A stretch of 64,000 bases of DNA from RGIG3701 sp031553595 (GTDB lineage: Bacteria; Planctomycetota; Planctomycetia; Pirellulales; Thermoguttaceae): NCBI GenBank assembly GCA_031553595.1, contig JAVBLI010000016.1:186001-250000 (forward strand). The letters run 5' to 3'. The translations under genes were made by a program, and so were the position numbers. Every line of letters begins with the position of its first letter. The first letter of the stretch is position 1. Below, piece by piece: positions 9,852 through 17,261 of the stretch. The notes under the pieces are model-generated. The model ran no database searches and was not told the origin of the DNA. It worked only from the letters and a program-made list of their open reading frames with translations.

Positions 9852-11006
9852 ATGCTCGAGCGAAAATCACTTCCCCCGTCCAAGCCGCGGCTGCGCGTGC
9901 TCTCCGCGCTTGCGTATAACGATCCGCTTTACCACCAGGGAATTACGCAGTTCGCCCACGAGGCGGGGTGGGAGCTGGACATGACCGTGGCGTATTACGG
10001 CTCCGAGCCCGTTCACTGGCAGGGGGACGGCATCATCACGCATTACCTGGATTCCCGCCCGGATCTGATGGACTGGGTGCAGCGTCAGCGCGTGCCGGTG
10101 GTTTCCATTAACGCGGACGAGGTGGATTATTGGCCGGGAACGGCGCCGGATCATGAAAAGTGCGGGCGGATGGCGGCGGAGTATTTTTTCTCGCTGGGCA
10201 TTAAAGATCTCGCGTTTTTTCGCTGCTCGGATCAGGTTTCGATCTCCGGGCGGCAGCATGCGTTTCAGAAGGCGGTGGAAAGCCGCGGCGGCACGTTTCA
10301 CCTGCTGGACTGGCGCCAGAGTGTCAAAAAAGTGCACACCACGCAGCAACTCGCGAAAATGATCGCACGGCTGCCGTCACCGCTGGGCGTGCTGAGCCAG
10401 AGCGATCATCGGGCGACGTTTCTCTTTAACGCGTGTGAGGCGGCGGGGCGGCGCGTGCCGGAAGACCTGGCCGTGCTGGGCGTGGGAAATAATGAAACGC
10501 TCTGCCAGTTTTCGCGGGTGCCGCTTTCCAGCGTGGACACCGGCATGACGCAGATCGCGCGGCAAGCGGCCGCCATGCTCCACCGAATGATGAACGGGGA
10601 GGCCGTTCCGCAAAAACCGGTAATTGTGCCGCCGCTGGGAATCGTCTCGCGAAAAAGCACTGCCGTGGTGCGGGCCTCGCATCCGCTGGTGGCCGAGGCG
10701 CTTTATTTCATCATCATGAATTCCACCCGGCCGATTAACGCGAATGACGTCATCCGCCACCTGGGCGTCAGCCGGGACTGGCTCAGCCGACTCTTCAAAA
10801 CGCATGTCGGGCACAGCGTTTCCGATGAAATTTTCCGCATCCGTATGGAGCACGCCCGCTACTTGCTGTTAAGCACCGACCAGAAAGTCGCGGAAATCGC
10901 CGACGCGGCCGGCTTCACCTCTTACATCCATTTCGCGAAATCCTTTCAGCGCAGCACGGGCCTCTCCGCCATGGAGTTTCGTGACCGGGAGAGGGAGAAA
11001 TGCTGA
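9852..11006 (+). CDS. XylR-type transcriptional regulator (LacI-like sensor + AraC HTH)
   Basis: A 384-residue regulator. The N-terminal 270 residues resemble periplasmic-binding/LacI-type sugar sensors (LGIKDLAFFRCSD, LPSPLGVLSQSDHRA, VLGVGNNETLC). The last 100 residues form an AraC helix-turn-helix pair (NANDVIRHLGVSRDWLSRLF and VAEIADAAGFTSYIHFAKSF). This domain order is that of XylR, common in planctomycetes as sugar-responsive regulators. The ligand cannot be read from the sequence. Start 9852 is chosen because the promoter overlaps the upstream ATG at 9795. No clear ribosome site precedes either start. It is divergent from the PQQ gene, so control of that gene or autoregulation is possible but not shown. 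Confidence 0.85.
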   Translation: MLERKSLPPSKPRLRVLSALAYNDPLYHQGITQFAHEAGWELDMTVAYYGSEPVHWQGDGIITHYLDSRPDLMDWVQRQRVPVVSINADEVDYWPGTAPDHEKCGRMAAEYFFSLGIKDLAFFRCSDQVSISGRQHAFQKAVESRGGTFHLLDWRQSVKKVHTTQQLAKMIARLPSPLGVLSQSDHRATFLFNACEAAGRRVPEDLAVLGVGNNETLCQFSRVPLSSVDTGMTQIARQAAAMLHRMMNGEAVPQKPVIVPPLGIVSRKSTAVVRASHPLVAEALYFIIMNSTRPINANDVIRHLGVSRDWLSRLFKTHVGHSVSDEIFRIRMEHARYLLLSTDQKVAEIADAAGFTSYIHFAKSFQRSTGLSAMEFRDREREKC

Positions 11007-11031
11007 GCATACCCAGAATCGTCGCTGCCAC

Positions 11032-11184
11032 AAGAACAGCAGCCGGGAACGGAGCGAAGCGGAATGACCGGATCAGAAGTGGAAACTTACTCGCCATTTT
11101 CTGACGGCTGATTAAAATAGTCGAACATCCCCCACCTCTATCCAGTCATTTCACTTCGCTCCATTCCCGGCTGCTGTTTCGTGA
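11032..11184. repeat. Dispersed CAGCAGCCGGG palindrome, copy A
   Basis: The left end AAGAACAGCAGCCGGGAA (11032-11049) is complementary to the right end TTCCCGGCTGCTGTTTCG (11164-11181). Inner GACCGGAT and TATCCAGTC segments also pair. About 150 bases, between the regulator and a small membrane gene. The right flank (GTGAATACATAAACC) is shared with copy E at 62 kb. Confidence 0.85.
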
Positions 11185-11223
11185 ATACATAAACCTGGTG
11201 ACCACCCTCCAAGGAGAAAATGA

Positions 11224-11460
11224 ATGAAAGATCACTCCTCCGCCTGTTGGTTCGTCATACTGGGGAGCATCATCATGCTTCTGGTTAACGCGGACTTGTT
11301 CGTCGTTCTCTCGAATCACCTTCGCTGTAGTTATCGGGGGTGGGCGAACTTCGTCATGGGTTATTATCTCGTGCTGAGTGTGATTTCCATCATGTCGTAT
11401 TTTGTGCTTGTATTTTGCTTGCGAGTCAAGGACTCCCGCGTTATTTTCGGCGAATTGTGA
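11224..11460 (+). CDS. Small two-helix membrane protein, first of a pair
   Basis: A 78-residue protein with predicted membrane segments at about residues 8-28 and 44-66. The start is supported by AAGGAG a few bases upstream. It begins with a CWFVILG segment, and the next ORF begins with CWFVMLG. The stop TGA overlaps the ATG of that ORF (TGATG), which suggests translational coupling. I do not recognise the family. A frameshift splitting one four-helix protein is an alternative, but the good start context of each half argues for two genes. Confidence 0.55.
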   Translation: MKDHSSACWFVILGSIIMLLVNADLFVVLSNHLRCSYRGWANFVMGYYLVLSVISIMSYFVLVFCLRVKDSRVIFGEL

Positions 11461-11714
11461 TGACGCTCTGTTGGTTCGTTATGCTGGGAAATTGCCTGAC
11501 GCCTGTTTTCAGCCCTGCCATACTCATAGGTCTTGAGAATGTTGTGCGTCTTGATTCGCAGCCAATGATGCAGCAAATTCTGGGGTTAATAATAGTATAC
11601 ATCCTGCCGGTTACTCTGCTGGCGATCACAGCGTTCCGCTGTGCGTTCGTCTTACGCGCAAACATTATACGCTCCATCCAGGCGGAAAAAGCAAATTCCC
11701 AGGACAGCGAATAG
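11460..11714 (+). CDS. Small two-helix membrane protein, second of a pair
   Basis: An 84-residue protein starting at the ATG that overlaps the preceding stop. Predicted membrane segments lie at about residues 4-24 and 40-62, with a charged C-terminal tail. Its N-terminus (CWFVMLGNCL) resembles that of its upstream partner (CWFVILGSII), so the two may have arisen by duplication and form a heteromer. No family recognised. Confidence 0.5.
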   Translation: MTLCWFVMLGNCLTPVFSPAILIGLENVVRLDSQPMMQQILGLIIVYILPVTLLAITAFRCAFVLRANIIRSIQAEKANSQDSE

Positions 11715-11732
11715 AGTATCCATCAAATTCAT

Positions 11733-11871
11733 TCACTCACAAGAACAGCAGCCGGGAGCGTAGCGTTAGCGCAGAGACCGGATCAGAAGTGGGAAAAATC
11801 CCAGCGAGTCTATCCGGTCTCTGCGCGTCACTGTGTTCCGCTACGCTCCCGGCTGCTGTTCTTGTGAGTGA
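11733..11871. repeat. Dispersed CAGCAGCCGGG palindrome, copy B (most perfect)
   Basis: The terminal 33 bases (11733-11765 and 11839-11871) are perfect reverse complements. They include the core AAGAACAGCAGCCGGGAGCG. An inner pair GAGACCGGAT / ATCCGGTCTC extends the fold. Located between convergent genes ending at 11714 and 11960. Confidence 0.92.
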
Positions 11872-11904
11872 CTTACATTTGTTAGCCGCTCTAAATGCAA
11901 AAGG

Positions 11905-11957
11905 AATGAGAAACCCTTATCGAATTTCTCATTCCTCATTCGTTATTCCTAATTGAT
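11905..11957. repeat. Short hairpin of AATGAGAAA-type repeats
   Basis: GGAATGAGAAA on the left pairs with TTTCTCATTCC on the right, followed by further ATTCCTC-type units and AATTGATAATT. It ends just before the stop of the BON-domain gene and may act as its terminator. Confidence 0.5.
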
Positions 11958-11959
11958 AA

Positions 11960-12949
11960 TTAGGGGGTCATGCGGAACAGTCCGTGGCAGGGGCCTTTGG
12001 TGCTGCCATCGTCGAAGTCGACGTGCCAGTAACCGTCATGCCACTCGAGGGTGACTTTCCGCCATCCGTCCGGCACTTGCGGGTACGGATAGAAAGGGCC
12101 GATGAAGGGCCACGCTTTGGCGCTGTACCGTTTGGGGTACTGCACGGCGGCGGTGTTCGGGTAAGACGCGTTGGACGGCCACGCATGACGGGGCAGATGA
12201 GGCTGGTCGTACCGCATGCTGGGGCCACCGTGACGTTTCGTGGCGTATGCCGGCGAGTTCATCGGCAGCGGCGTGGAAGCCGTCTGGTACTGAACCGGCG
12301 CGGTGTTCGCCATCGAGTAATTCACGGGCTGCATCGGGGGCGTCATCGTGATCGGCTGGCTGGGCACCATCATGGCATTCACCGGATAGTTGCTTCCCAC
12401 AGCCGGGGCCGGCGTCGCCATCGCGGGCAGCGTCGGGGAACTCAGACCACTCATCGGCTCCACGGAAACCACTTCGTCGGAAATGATCTGCGCACCCTGC
12501 GGAATCCCCGTCGGACGATTGGCCGTCTGCATGCCGACCGTCGTCTGCGGCATCGTCATCGCCGGACGCTGCGCCATCGGACGCTCGCGGAGAATGCTCC
12601 GCTGATAACCGGCCGCCTGCACCTCGCCGTCCTGAATCGGAGCGGACGCCACCTGTTCGGGCTCCGCGGCCTTCTCGGCCACTTCCAGCTCGTTCACCAC
12701 TTTGTCCACACCCTTGACGTGGAAAACACAGGCTTCGATCGCCACGCGTTTCGCCTCGGACGGAACCGTACCCGTCAGCCAGACGGTGTTGTTCTGATAC
12801 TTCAATCCGATATCGCACCCCTCGGCCAGGTCGCTGGCCTGAAGCATGTTCGCCACGGATTCCACCATTTTCTGATTGCCCGCGTTCGCCAACATCGGCG
12901 AGAATGTCACGGCTAAAGCAATCGCCATTCCATAAATTAACTGTCGCAT
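11960..12949 (-). CDS. Secreted BON-domain protein
   Basis: A 329-residue protein beginning MRQLIYGMAIALAVTF, a typical signal peptide cleaved near ANA|GNQK. The next 70 residues match a BON domain (hydrophobic strands LKYQNNTVWLTGTV and VKGVDKVVNELEV), a module of periplasmic proteins thought to contact membranes. A long Pro/Met/Gln/Ala-rich low-complexity region follows, then a distinct aromatic-rich C-terminal segment containing PFIGPFYPYPQVPDGW and EWHDGYWHVDFDDG. GGAGG eleven bases before ATG 12949 fixes the start. The upstream 34-codon extension is ignored. Confidence 0.8.
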   Translation of the reverse strand: MRQLIYGMAIALAVTFSPMLANAGNQKMVESVANMLQASDLAEGCDIGLKYQNNTVWLTGTVPSEAKRVAIEACVFHVKGVDKVVNELEVAEKAAEPEQVASAPIQDGEVQAAGYQRSILRERPMAQRPAMTMPQTTVGMQTANRPTGIPQGAQIISDEVVSVEPMSGLSSPTLPAMATPAPAVGSNYPVNAMMVPSQPITMTPPMQPVNYSMANTAPVQYQTASTPLPMNSPAYATKRHGGPSMRYDQPHLPRHAWPSNASYPNTAAVQYPKRYSAKAWPFIGPFYPYPQVPDGWRKVTLEWHDGYWHVDFDDGSTKGPCHGLFRMTP

Positions 12950-13389
12950 TCCTTTTACCTCCAGTTGAGTTTTTATACGCGAGTCGGGATCCATCTCGAC
13001 GTTTGATAATAACCCGGAAAATTTAGTTGGAAATGTTTTTCTCAAGTTCATTCGGCCGATCGGTCGTGCTTGAGCGTCATTCCTGCCTAATCACTAATCT
13101 GGCTACCATCAGGACGTTCGTTATGAGCCCTTTTCTCAATAAAATCGTCCTAGCCGGTACTACCATCGGAAATAACCGAATCCTGACTCCAGTGACTTTC
13201 GTTACAACCGGTTTTTCTTACGGTTTTTTGTGTTTTTCGAGAGGCAGACTTTTTGTAACCGTCAAACTTTAACATTCCCGCGGCTGGGTAGGCGAAAAAA
13301 CGCCGTCGACAAATTTTCGTTCGCGAAATGAAACAGATAAATCTGACAAAAAGTATTCATCCCCCCCCCTTATTGCACGGCATCCCGAC
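12950..13389. other. Non-coding stretch upstream of the BON gene and asd
   Basis: About 440 bases between divergent genes. Holds the BON-gene leader (an AT-rich TATAAA lies near 12975 on the minus strand) and a run of nine C at 13361-13369. I see no ORF with a ribosome site and no recognisable RNA. Confidence 0.5.
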
Positions 13390-13417
13390 TTTACAGAATA
13401 CGTAGTTCTGCTATAAT
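13390..13417 (+). promoter_or_regulatory. Promoter of asd
   Basis: TTTACA (13390-13395), 16-base spacer, TATAAT (13412-13417). The leader to the asd ATG is about 80 bases. Confidence 0.55.
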
Positions 13418-13502
13418 GTCGCTGAAATTTTTTCGCGGCGGCGGAAACGTTTTTGTCTGTCGCCCGTCCTCTGTTCCTTTATATATATAAGGAGTTCGTC
13501 TC

Positions 13503-14525
13503 ATGTTTAAGATGACCGCCGTTGTCGGCGCTACCGGCGCCGTGGGTACCCTGATCCGAGAATTGCTGGAAAAGCGCAATTTCCCGACGAAAGACGTGAA
13601 ATTTTTAGCGTCCAAAAATTCCGCGGGCAAAAAACTGATGTTTAACGGTCGGGAGATTACGGTCGAGGAGACGTGCCCCGAAGCGTTTGACGGCGTGGAT
13701 CTGGTCATCAGCAGCACGCCGGACGACATCGCGGCGGTGATTGTGCCGGAAGCGGTGAAGCGGGGATGTGTGGTCGTGGACGAAAGCGGAACGTTCCGCA
13801 TGCGGGATGATGTGCCGCTGGTGATTCCGGAAGTGAACCCCGGCGACATCATGAAGCATAAGGGCATCATTTCCAGCCCGAACTGCTCGACGACGCAGAT
13901 GGTGCAGGCCCTTCAGCCGCTGCACGCAGCTGGCAAAGTGCTTCGCGTGAATGTGTGCACTTATCAGGCCACCAGCGGTGCGGGCGTCGGCGGCACGCGT
14001 GACCTCATCGGCAGCACGAAAGCCGATCTGGAAGGCAAGGAATTCAAAAATGAAGTGTTCGCCCACAAAATTGCGTTTAACGTGATTCCGCAGATCGGCT
14101 CGCAGAAACACCGTGACACCTTCCCGGGGTACACCTCGGAGGAAGTGAAAATGATCCTCGAAACGCGGAAAATGCTTAGCGCCCCGACGATGCAGATCAG
14201 CGCGACGTGTGTCCGCGTGCCGGTTTCGAACTGCCACAGTGAAGTGGTGATGGTCGAGACGGAGAAGAAAATCACTGTTGCGGAAGCGATGGCGCTGTGG
14301 AAGGCCACGCCCGGGCTGGTGGTGATGGACGACCTGGATAAAGGCGTTTATCCCATGCCGTGCATCTGCTCCGGCAGCGATGATACGTTTATCGGACGTA
14401 TTCGCGAAGACGCTTCCTGCCCGAACGGCCTGGTGTTCTGGTGTGTCAGCGACAACCTGCGGAAGGGTGCCGCGACGAATGCCGTGCAGATCGGTGAGCT
14501 GCTGGCGAAGGAAATGTTTAAGTAA
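13503..14525 (+). CDS. asd: Aspartate-semialdehyde dehydrogenase
   Basis: A 340-residue enzyme that reduces aspartyl-4-phosphate to aspartate semialdehyde with NADPH, a branch point to lysine/diaminopimelate, threonine and methionine. GATGAVG at 9-15 is the dinucleotide-binding loop. SSPNCSTTQ places the nucleophile at Cys128, and later blocks (QATSGAGVGG, FNVIPQIG, RVPVSNCHSE) match the family. Full length. AAGGAG lies eleven bases before ATG 13503, and a promoter lies at 13390-13417. Followed by a GGATATG-type hairpin and yraN. Confidence 0.95.
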   Translation: MFKMTAVVGATGAVGTLIRELLEKRNFPTKDVKFLASKNSAGKKLMFNGREITVEETCPEAFDGVDLVISSTPDDIAAVIVPEAVKRGCVVVDESGTFRMRDDVPLVIPEVNPGDIMKHKGIISSPNCSTTQMVQALQPLHAAGKVLRVNVCTYQATSGAGVGGTRDLIGSTKADLEGKEFKNEVFAHKIAFNVIPQIGSQKHRDTFPGYTSEEVKMILETRKMLSAPTMQISATCVRVPVSNCHSEVVMVETEKKITVAEAMALWKATPGLVVMDDLDKGVYPMPCICSGSDDTFIGRIREDASCPNGLVFWCVSDNLRKGAATNAVQIGELLAKEMFK

Positions 14526-14527
14526 AA

Positions 14528-14648
14528 ATGGGGATGGGATATGGGGGATAGGATGTGGTGAATCGGATAATACTTTCGATTCGTGTCTGCTGAGCAGTCT
14601 TGCACGACGCTTGCGTCCACATCCTACATCCCATGTCCCACATCCATC
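14528..14648. repeat. Hairpin of GGGATAT/GGATGTG-type short repeats between asd and yraN
   Basis: The left arm (14528-14558, degenerate ATGGGAT/GGGATAT units) is complementary to the right arm (14617-14648, CCACATCC and CATCCCAT units). The sequence GACGCTTGCGTCC sits at the entrance of the right arm. A near-identical GACGCTTGCGT occurs at the same place in the 27.7-kb hairpin, and a shorter CGCTTGCGT in the 49.1-kb one. Confidence 0.75.
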
Positions 14649-14661
14649 AACGCGAGGTGAA

Positions 14662-15150
14662 ATGCTGCTTGGATTCATACAAAAAACAATTCGTCGTTTG
14701 CGCGGGTTTCCGGAACTGGAGCCGTTGGTGTTTCCGGCGGATTTATGTGAAGAAAAGCCGGAAAATCTCGGGCGGGCGGGAGAAAATCTGGCGGCATGGT
14801 ACGTGGAAAATGTTCTGAAATTCAAAATTCTCGGGCGAAATGAGATCCTGAAGACGCCGAAACTGAATCAGCGGGTGCAGGGCGAGCTGGACATCATCGC
14901 GAAAGACGAGGACACGCTGATTTTCATCGAGGTGCGGGCACGGAGTTATTTCTCCCCCATTTACGGCGGCGCGGGCTCTACCATCCGCTACAAAAAGAAG
15001 TTGCACGTCACACGCACCGCGCGGCTGTGGATGCGGCAGAACGGCGTCTCAGATACGATTCCCGTGCGGTTTGATGTGGTGCTTATTACCTGGAATCAGG
15101 GCCGACCGGAATTAAAGTACACTCCCGGTGCATTTAAGTGGGTGGAATAA
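14662..15150 (+). CDS. YraN/UPF0102 family nuclease-like protein
   Basis: A 162-residue protein with the UPF0102 core: LGRAGENLAAWYV, then GELDIIAKDEDTLIFIEVRA, where the E..D..IEV residues form a restriction-endonuclease-like site, then a TARLW segment. YraN proteins are linked to DNA recombination or uptake in some bacteria, but activity here is inferred from fold only. GAGGTGA immediately precedes ATG 14662. The frame extends upstream through the repeat hairpin, which is not expected to be translated. Converges with the methyltransferase gene, 28 bases apart. Confidence 0.85.
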   Translation: MLLGFIQKTIRRLRGFPELEPLVFPADLCEEKPENLGRAGENLAAWYVENVLKFKILGRNEILKTPKLNQRVQGELDIIAKDEDTLIFIEVRARSYFSPIYGGAGSTIRYKKKLHVTRTARLWMRQNGVSDTIPVRFDVVLITWNQGRPELKYTPGAFKWVE

Positions 15151-15178
15151 TCGCTGTATTTTGCATGCTTTTCGCTGA

Positions 15179-16135
15179 TTATGGCCCTGGCCTGCTGTTC
15201 CGCTCCCAGAACACACCGTCCTGATACCCCTGAATGCTCGTATCCTGCGCCGCGGCCCGGAGGCGTTTTTTCGCCAGCGCGCAGTATAAATCGTTCTGTT
15301 CCACACCTAAAAAATGCCGGCCGAGCTTTTTCGCCACCACCGCGGTGGTTCCGCTGCCTAAAAAGGGATCGAAAATCAAATCGCCAGGGCGGGAGCTGGC
15401 CAGGAGAAGTTTCGCGATCAATTTTTCGGGCTTTTGCGTGGGGTGCTCCGTGTTTTCCGGCATGGACCAGAAAGGAACGGTGATGTCCGACCAGAAATTG
15501 GACGGGTGCGTCAGTCGGAAATTCTTTCCATTTTCGCCAGACTGCCAGTCTTTCGGCTCCCCGGCCTTCCCACGGTACGGCGCCAGCACCCGGCGCTTCA
15601 TTTTCACCGCCTCGACATCAAAATAATATGTTCCGCGGAGCGTGCAAAACCAGATGTCTTCCGTGTTATTTTTCCAGTTTCCTTGCGCACCCCGGCCTTT
15701 CTCCCGCTCCCACGCAATCCGGTTTTGCACGAAGAAAAAACGCTCGAGAATCGGCGAAATGAGCATGGACGTCCGCCAGTCGCTGCACACATACACCGTG
15801 GCGTCAGGTTTCAGGACGGGAATCATGACATCCATCATCCGCTCAAACCACATCTGATATGCCTGGGCGTCGCGCTGATGGAAAATTTTTCCGTGGTAAT
15901 TTTTGGTTAAATTATACGGCGGATCCACCACGGCCAGGGCCGCGATTTTGTGGGGGATATGAGGGGCGACCTGAAAAAAATCGCCCCAGATGATCTGGTC
16001 CGTCAGCGCTTCCACGGAAGTCGGTAATGCCGCGGGCAGACGGAGAAGCTCCGCCCGGGCTGCTGCCACCTCATCCGGAGTGCAGGTACACGTACGATTT
16101 CGTGGGGCACGTTTTTTTGGGGGGAGATCACTCAT
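15179..16135 (-). CDS. Site-specific DNA methyltransferase (beta-class N6-adenine/N4-cytosine), no partner nuclease
   Basis: A 318-residue enzyme with catalytic motif IV DPPYN at 71-75 ahead of the AdoMet motif I DPFLGSGTT at 256-264. The order IV before I defines the beta class. DPPY favours adenine-N6 methylation over cytosine-N4, but the two cannot be separated with certainty. HPTQKPEKL at 231-239 is the usual motif just before motif I. No restriction endonuclease is adjacent; YraN has a nuclease-like fold but belongs to a housekeeping family. It is therefore a candidate orphan regulatory methyltransferase. Target sequence unknown. Confidence 0.88.
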   Translation of the reverse strand: MSDLPPKKRAPRNRTCTCTPDEVAAARAELLRLPAALPTSVEALTDQIIWGDFFQVAPHIPHKIAALAVVDPPYNLTKNYHGKIFHQRDAQAYQMWFERMMDVMIPVLKPDATVYVCSDWRTSMLISPILERFFFVQNRIAWEREKGRGAQGNWKNNTEDIWFCTLRGTYYFDVEAVKMKRRVLAPYRGKAGEPKDWQSGENGKNFRLTHPSNFWSDITVPFWSMPENTEHPTQKPEKLIAKLLLASSRPGDLIFDPFLGSGTTAVVAKKLGRHFLGVEQNDLYCALAKKRLRAAAQDTSIQGYQDGVFWERNSRPGP

Positions 16136-16306
16136 TTTATGGCGGCGCGGCGAAAGGCGCCTTGATTATCCTGTGCGTCATATTTTTTTGATTACATAAA
16201 TACCATTATATAAAACGGTGTAAAAAATACCAGAGCGTGCGATAAAACGGCCCCTGCTCACCGGGCGAGAAGTTTATCCTCCCAGCACGCCAGGGATTCG
16301 GAGGTC

Positions 16307-16335
16307 TTGCGGCGGGGGAAAAGTTGATGTATAAT
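16307..16335 (+). promoter_or_regulatory. Promoter of the DUF6677-like/trkA gene group
   Basis: TTGCGG (16307-16312), 17-base spacer, TATAAT (16330-16335). The transcript would start about six bases before ATG 16349. The 11 bases around the -35 box (GTCTTGCGGCG) are identical to those of the promoter at 9764. Confidence 0.6.
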
Positions 16336-16348
16336 AATACGGATTAAA

Positions 16349-17041
16349 ATGAACTTCATGCAAAATGAAACAGGGAACGAAAAATTGAAAAACACCGCCA
16401 CCGCCTCAGCTGCGCCTGTGGATCTGAAGGATCCGTATGCAGCCATGCTGTTATCTTTTGTGTTTCCGGGTTTAGGCCATTTTTATCAGGGGCGGATCGC
16501 GAAGGGCGTGCTTTTCGCGCTGTGTGTGGGTGGACTGTTCCTTTTGGGTGCGTACCTGGGCAGTTCGAAGAAATTCGGTCCATGCCGGGTGGTGTATTTT
16601 ACCATGGCGCGCGGTGAGGAGCGGTATTATTATTTCGCTCAGATGTGGATCGGGCTGCCCGCAGCGCCGGCGCTGGTTCAGTACATGCTGGACAGGACGG
16701 GGGAGTCCCCGATTCTTGGCGGTTTGATGGCGCCGCCGGTGGTGAAGAAGGTGGCCCGGGAGACGGACGGCGGTGCGGAAATCCTCATCCATGATTCGGA
16801 TCTGCCCACGGCGGGGAATATCCGAGAGTATCTGAACCGGAGTTTCGAGCTGGGGACGATTTTTACAGTGGCGGCCGGGCTGCTGAACCTTTTCGTGGTG
16901 CTGGACGCGTATGCGGGGCCGGTGCCGGAAGAAGAGGAAGAGGAGGATGAAAAGAAAAAGGCGCAGCGGGAGCAGGGGCCGGCGAAGAATGCCGTGAAGG
17001 ATGCCGCCCAGAGCGTTCCGAAAGACGCAGTGAAAAAGTAA
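16349..17041 (+). CDS. DUF6677-like membrane protein
   Basis: A 230-residue protein. A segment near residue 30 (AMLLSFVFPGLGHFYQGR) resembles TM2-type proteins and is followed by a second hydrophobic span. A central soluble region with Tyr-rich RYYYFAQMW comes next, then another membrane span (about 175-195) and a highly charged tail rich in Glu, Lys and Gln. The layout fits the planctomycete DUF6677 group, of unknown function. The family label is from memory of the motif and should be treated as provisional. Starts an apparent operon with the 64-residue membrane protein and trkA. Confidence 0.65.
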   Translation: MNFMQNETGNEKLKNTATASAAPVDLKDPYAAMLLSFVFPGLGHFYQGRIAKGVLFALCVGGLFLLGAYLGSSKKFGPCRVVYFTMARGEERYYYFAQMWIGLPAAPALVQYMLDRTGESPILGGLMAPPVVKKVARETDGGAEILIHDSDLPTAGNIREYLNRSFELGTIFTVAAGLLNLFVVLDAYAGPVPEEEEEEDEKKKAQREQGPAKNAVKDAAQSVPKDAVKK

Positions 17042-17052
17042 AGGAAAAAAAC

Positions 17053-17247
17053 ATGCTTCTCCCTTTCGCGATGGCGCAGGCGCTGGATTTTTTGTATGCC
17101 ATTCCGCTGATTGCGGCGACGAGTTTTGTGTATGCCGGCTCGCGGCATGAGCAGATGCGTGTGATCATTCCCGCCGGCATTCGCATCAGCCTGTGGATTA
17201 CCGGATTCCTGGCCGCGGTGTTCGTGCTGATGACGGTGATTTTTTAG
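17053..17247 (+). CDS. Small membrane protein between DUF6677-like gene and trkA
   Basis: 64 residues with two hydrophobic spans (about 8-26 and 42-63). It starts 11 bases after the upstream stop with AAAGGA before ATG 17053, and ends 14 bases before trkA. The tight spacing supports a real gene. Function unknown. Confidence 0.65.
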   Translation: MLLPFAMAQALDFLYAIPLIAATSFVYAGSRHEQMRVIIPAGIRISLWITGFLAAVFVLMTVIF

Positions 17248-17261
17248 GATGGGAACTTCGT

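Noticed and set aside
11460..11714. Frameshift in one membrane-protein gene
   Set aside because: Both halves have their own start and similar N-termini, and the TGATG overlap fits coupling; not excluded, but less likely.
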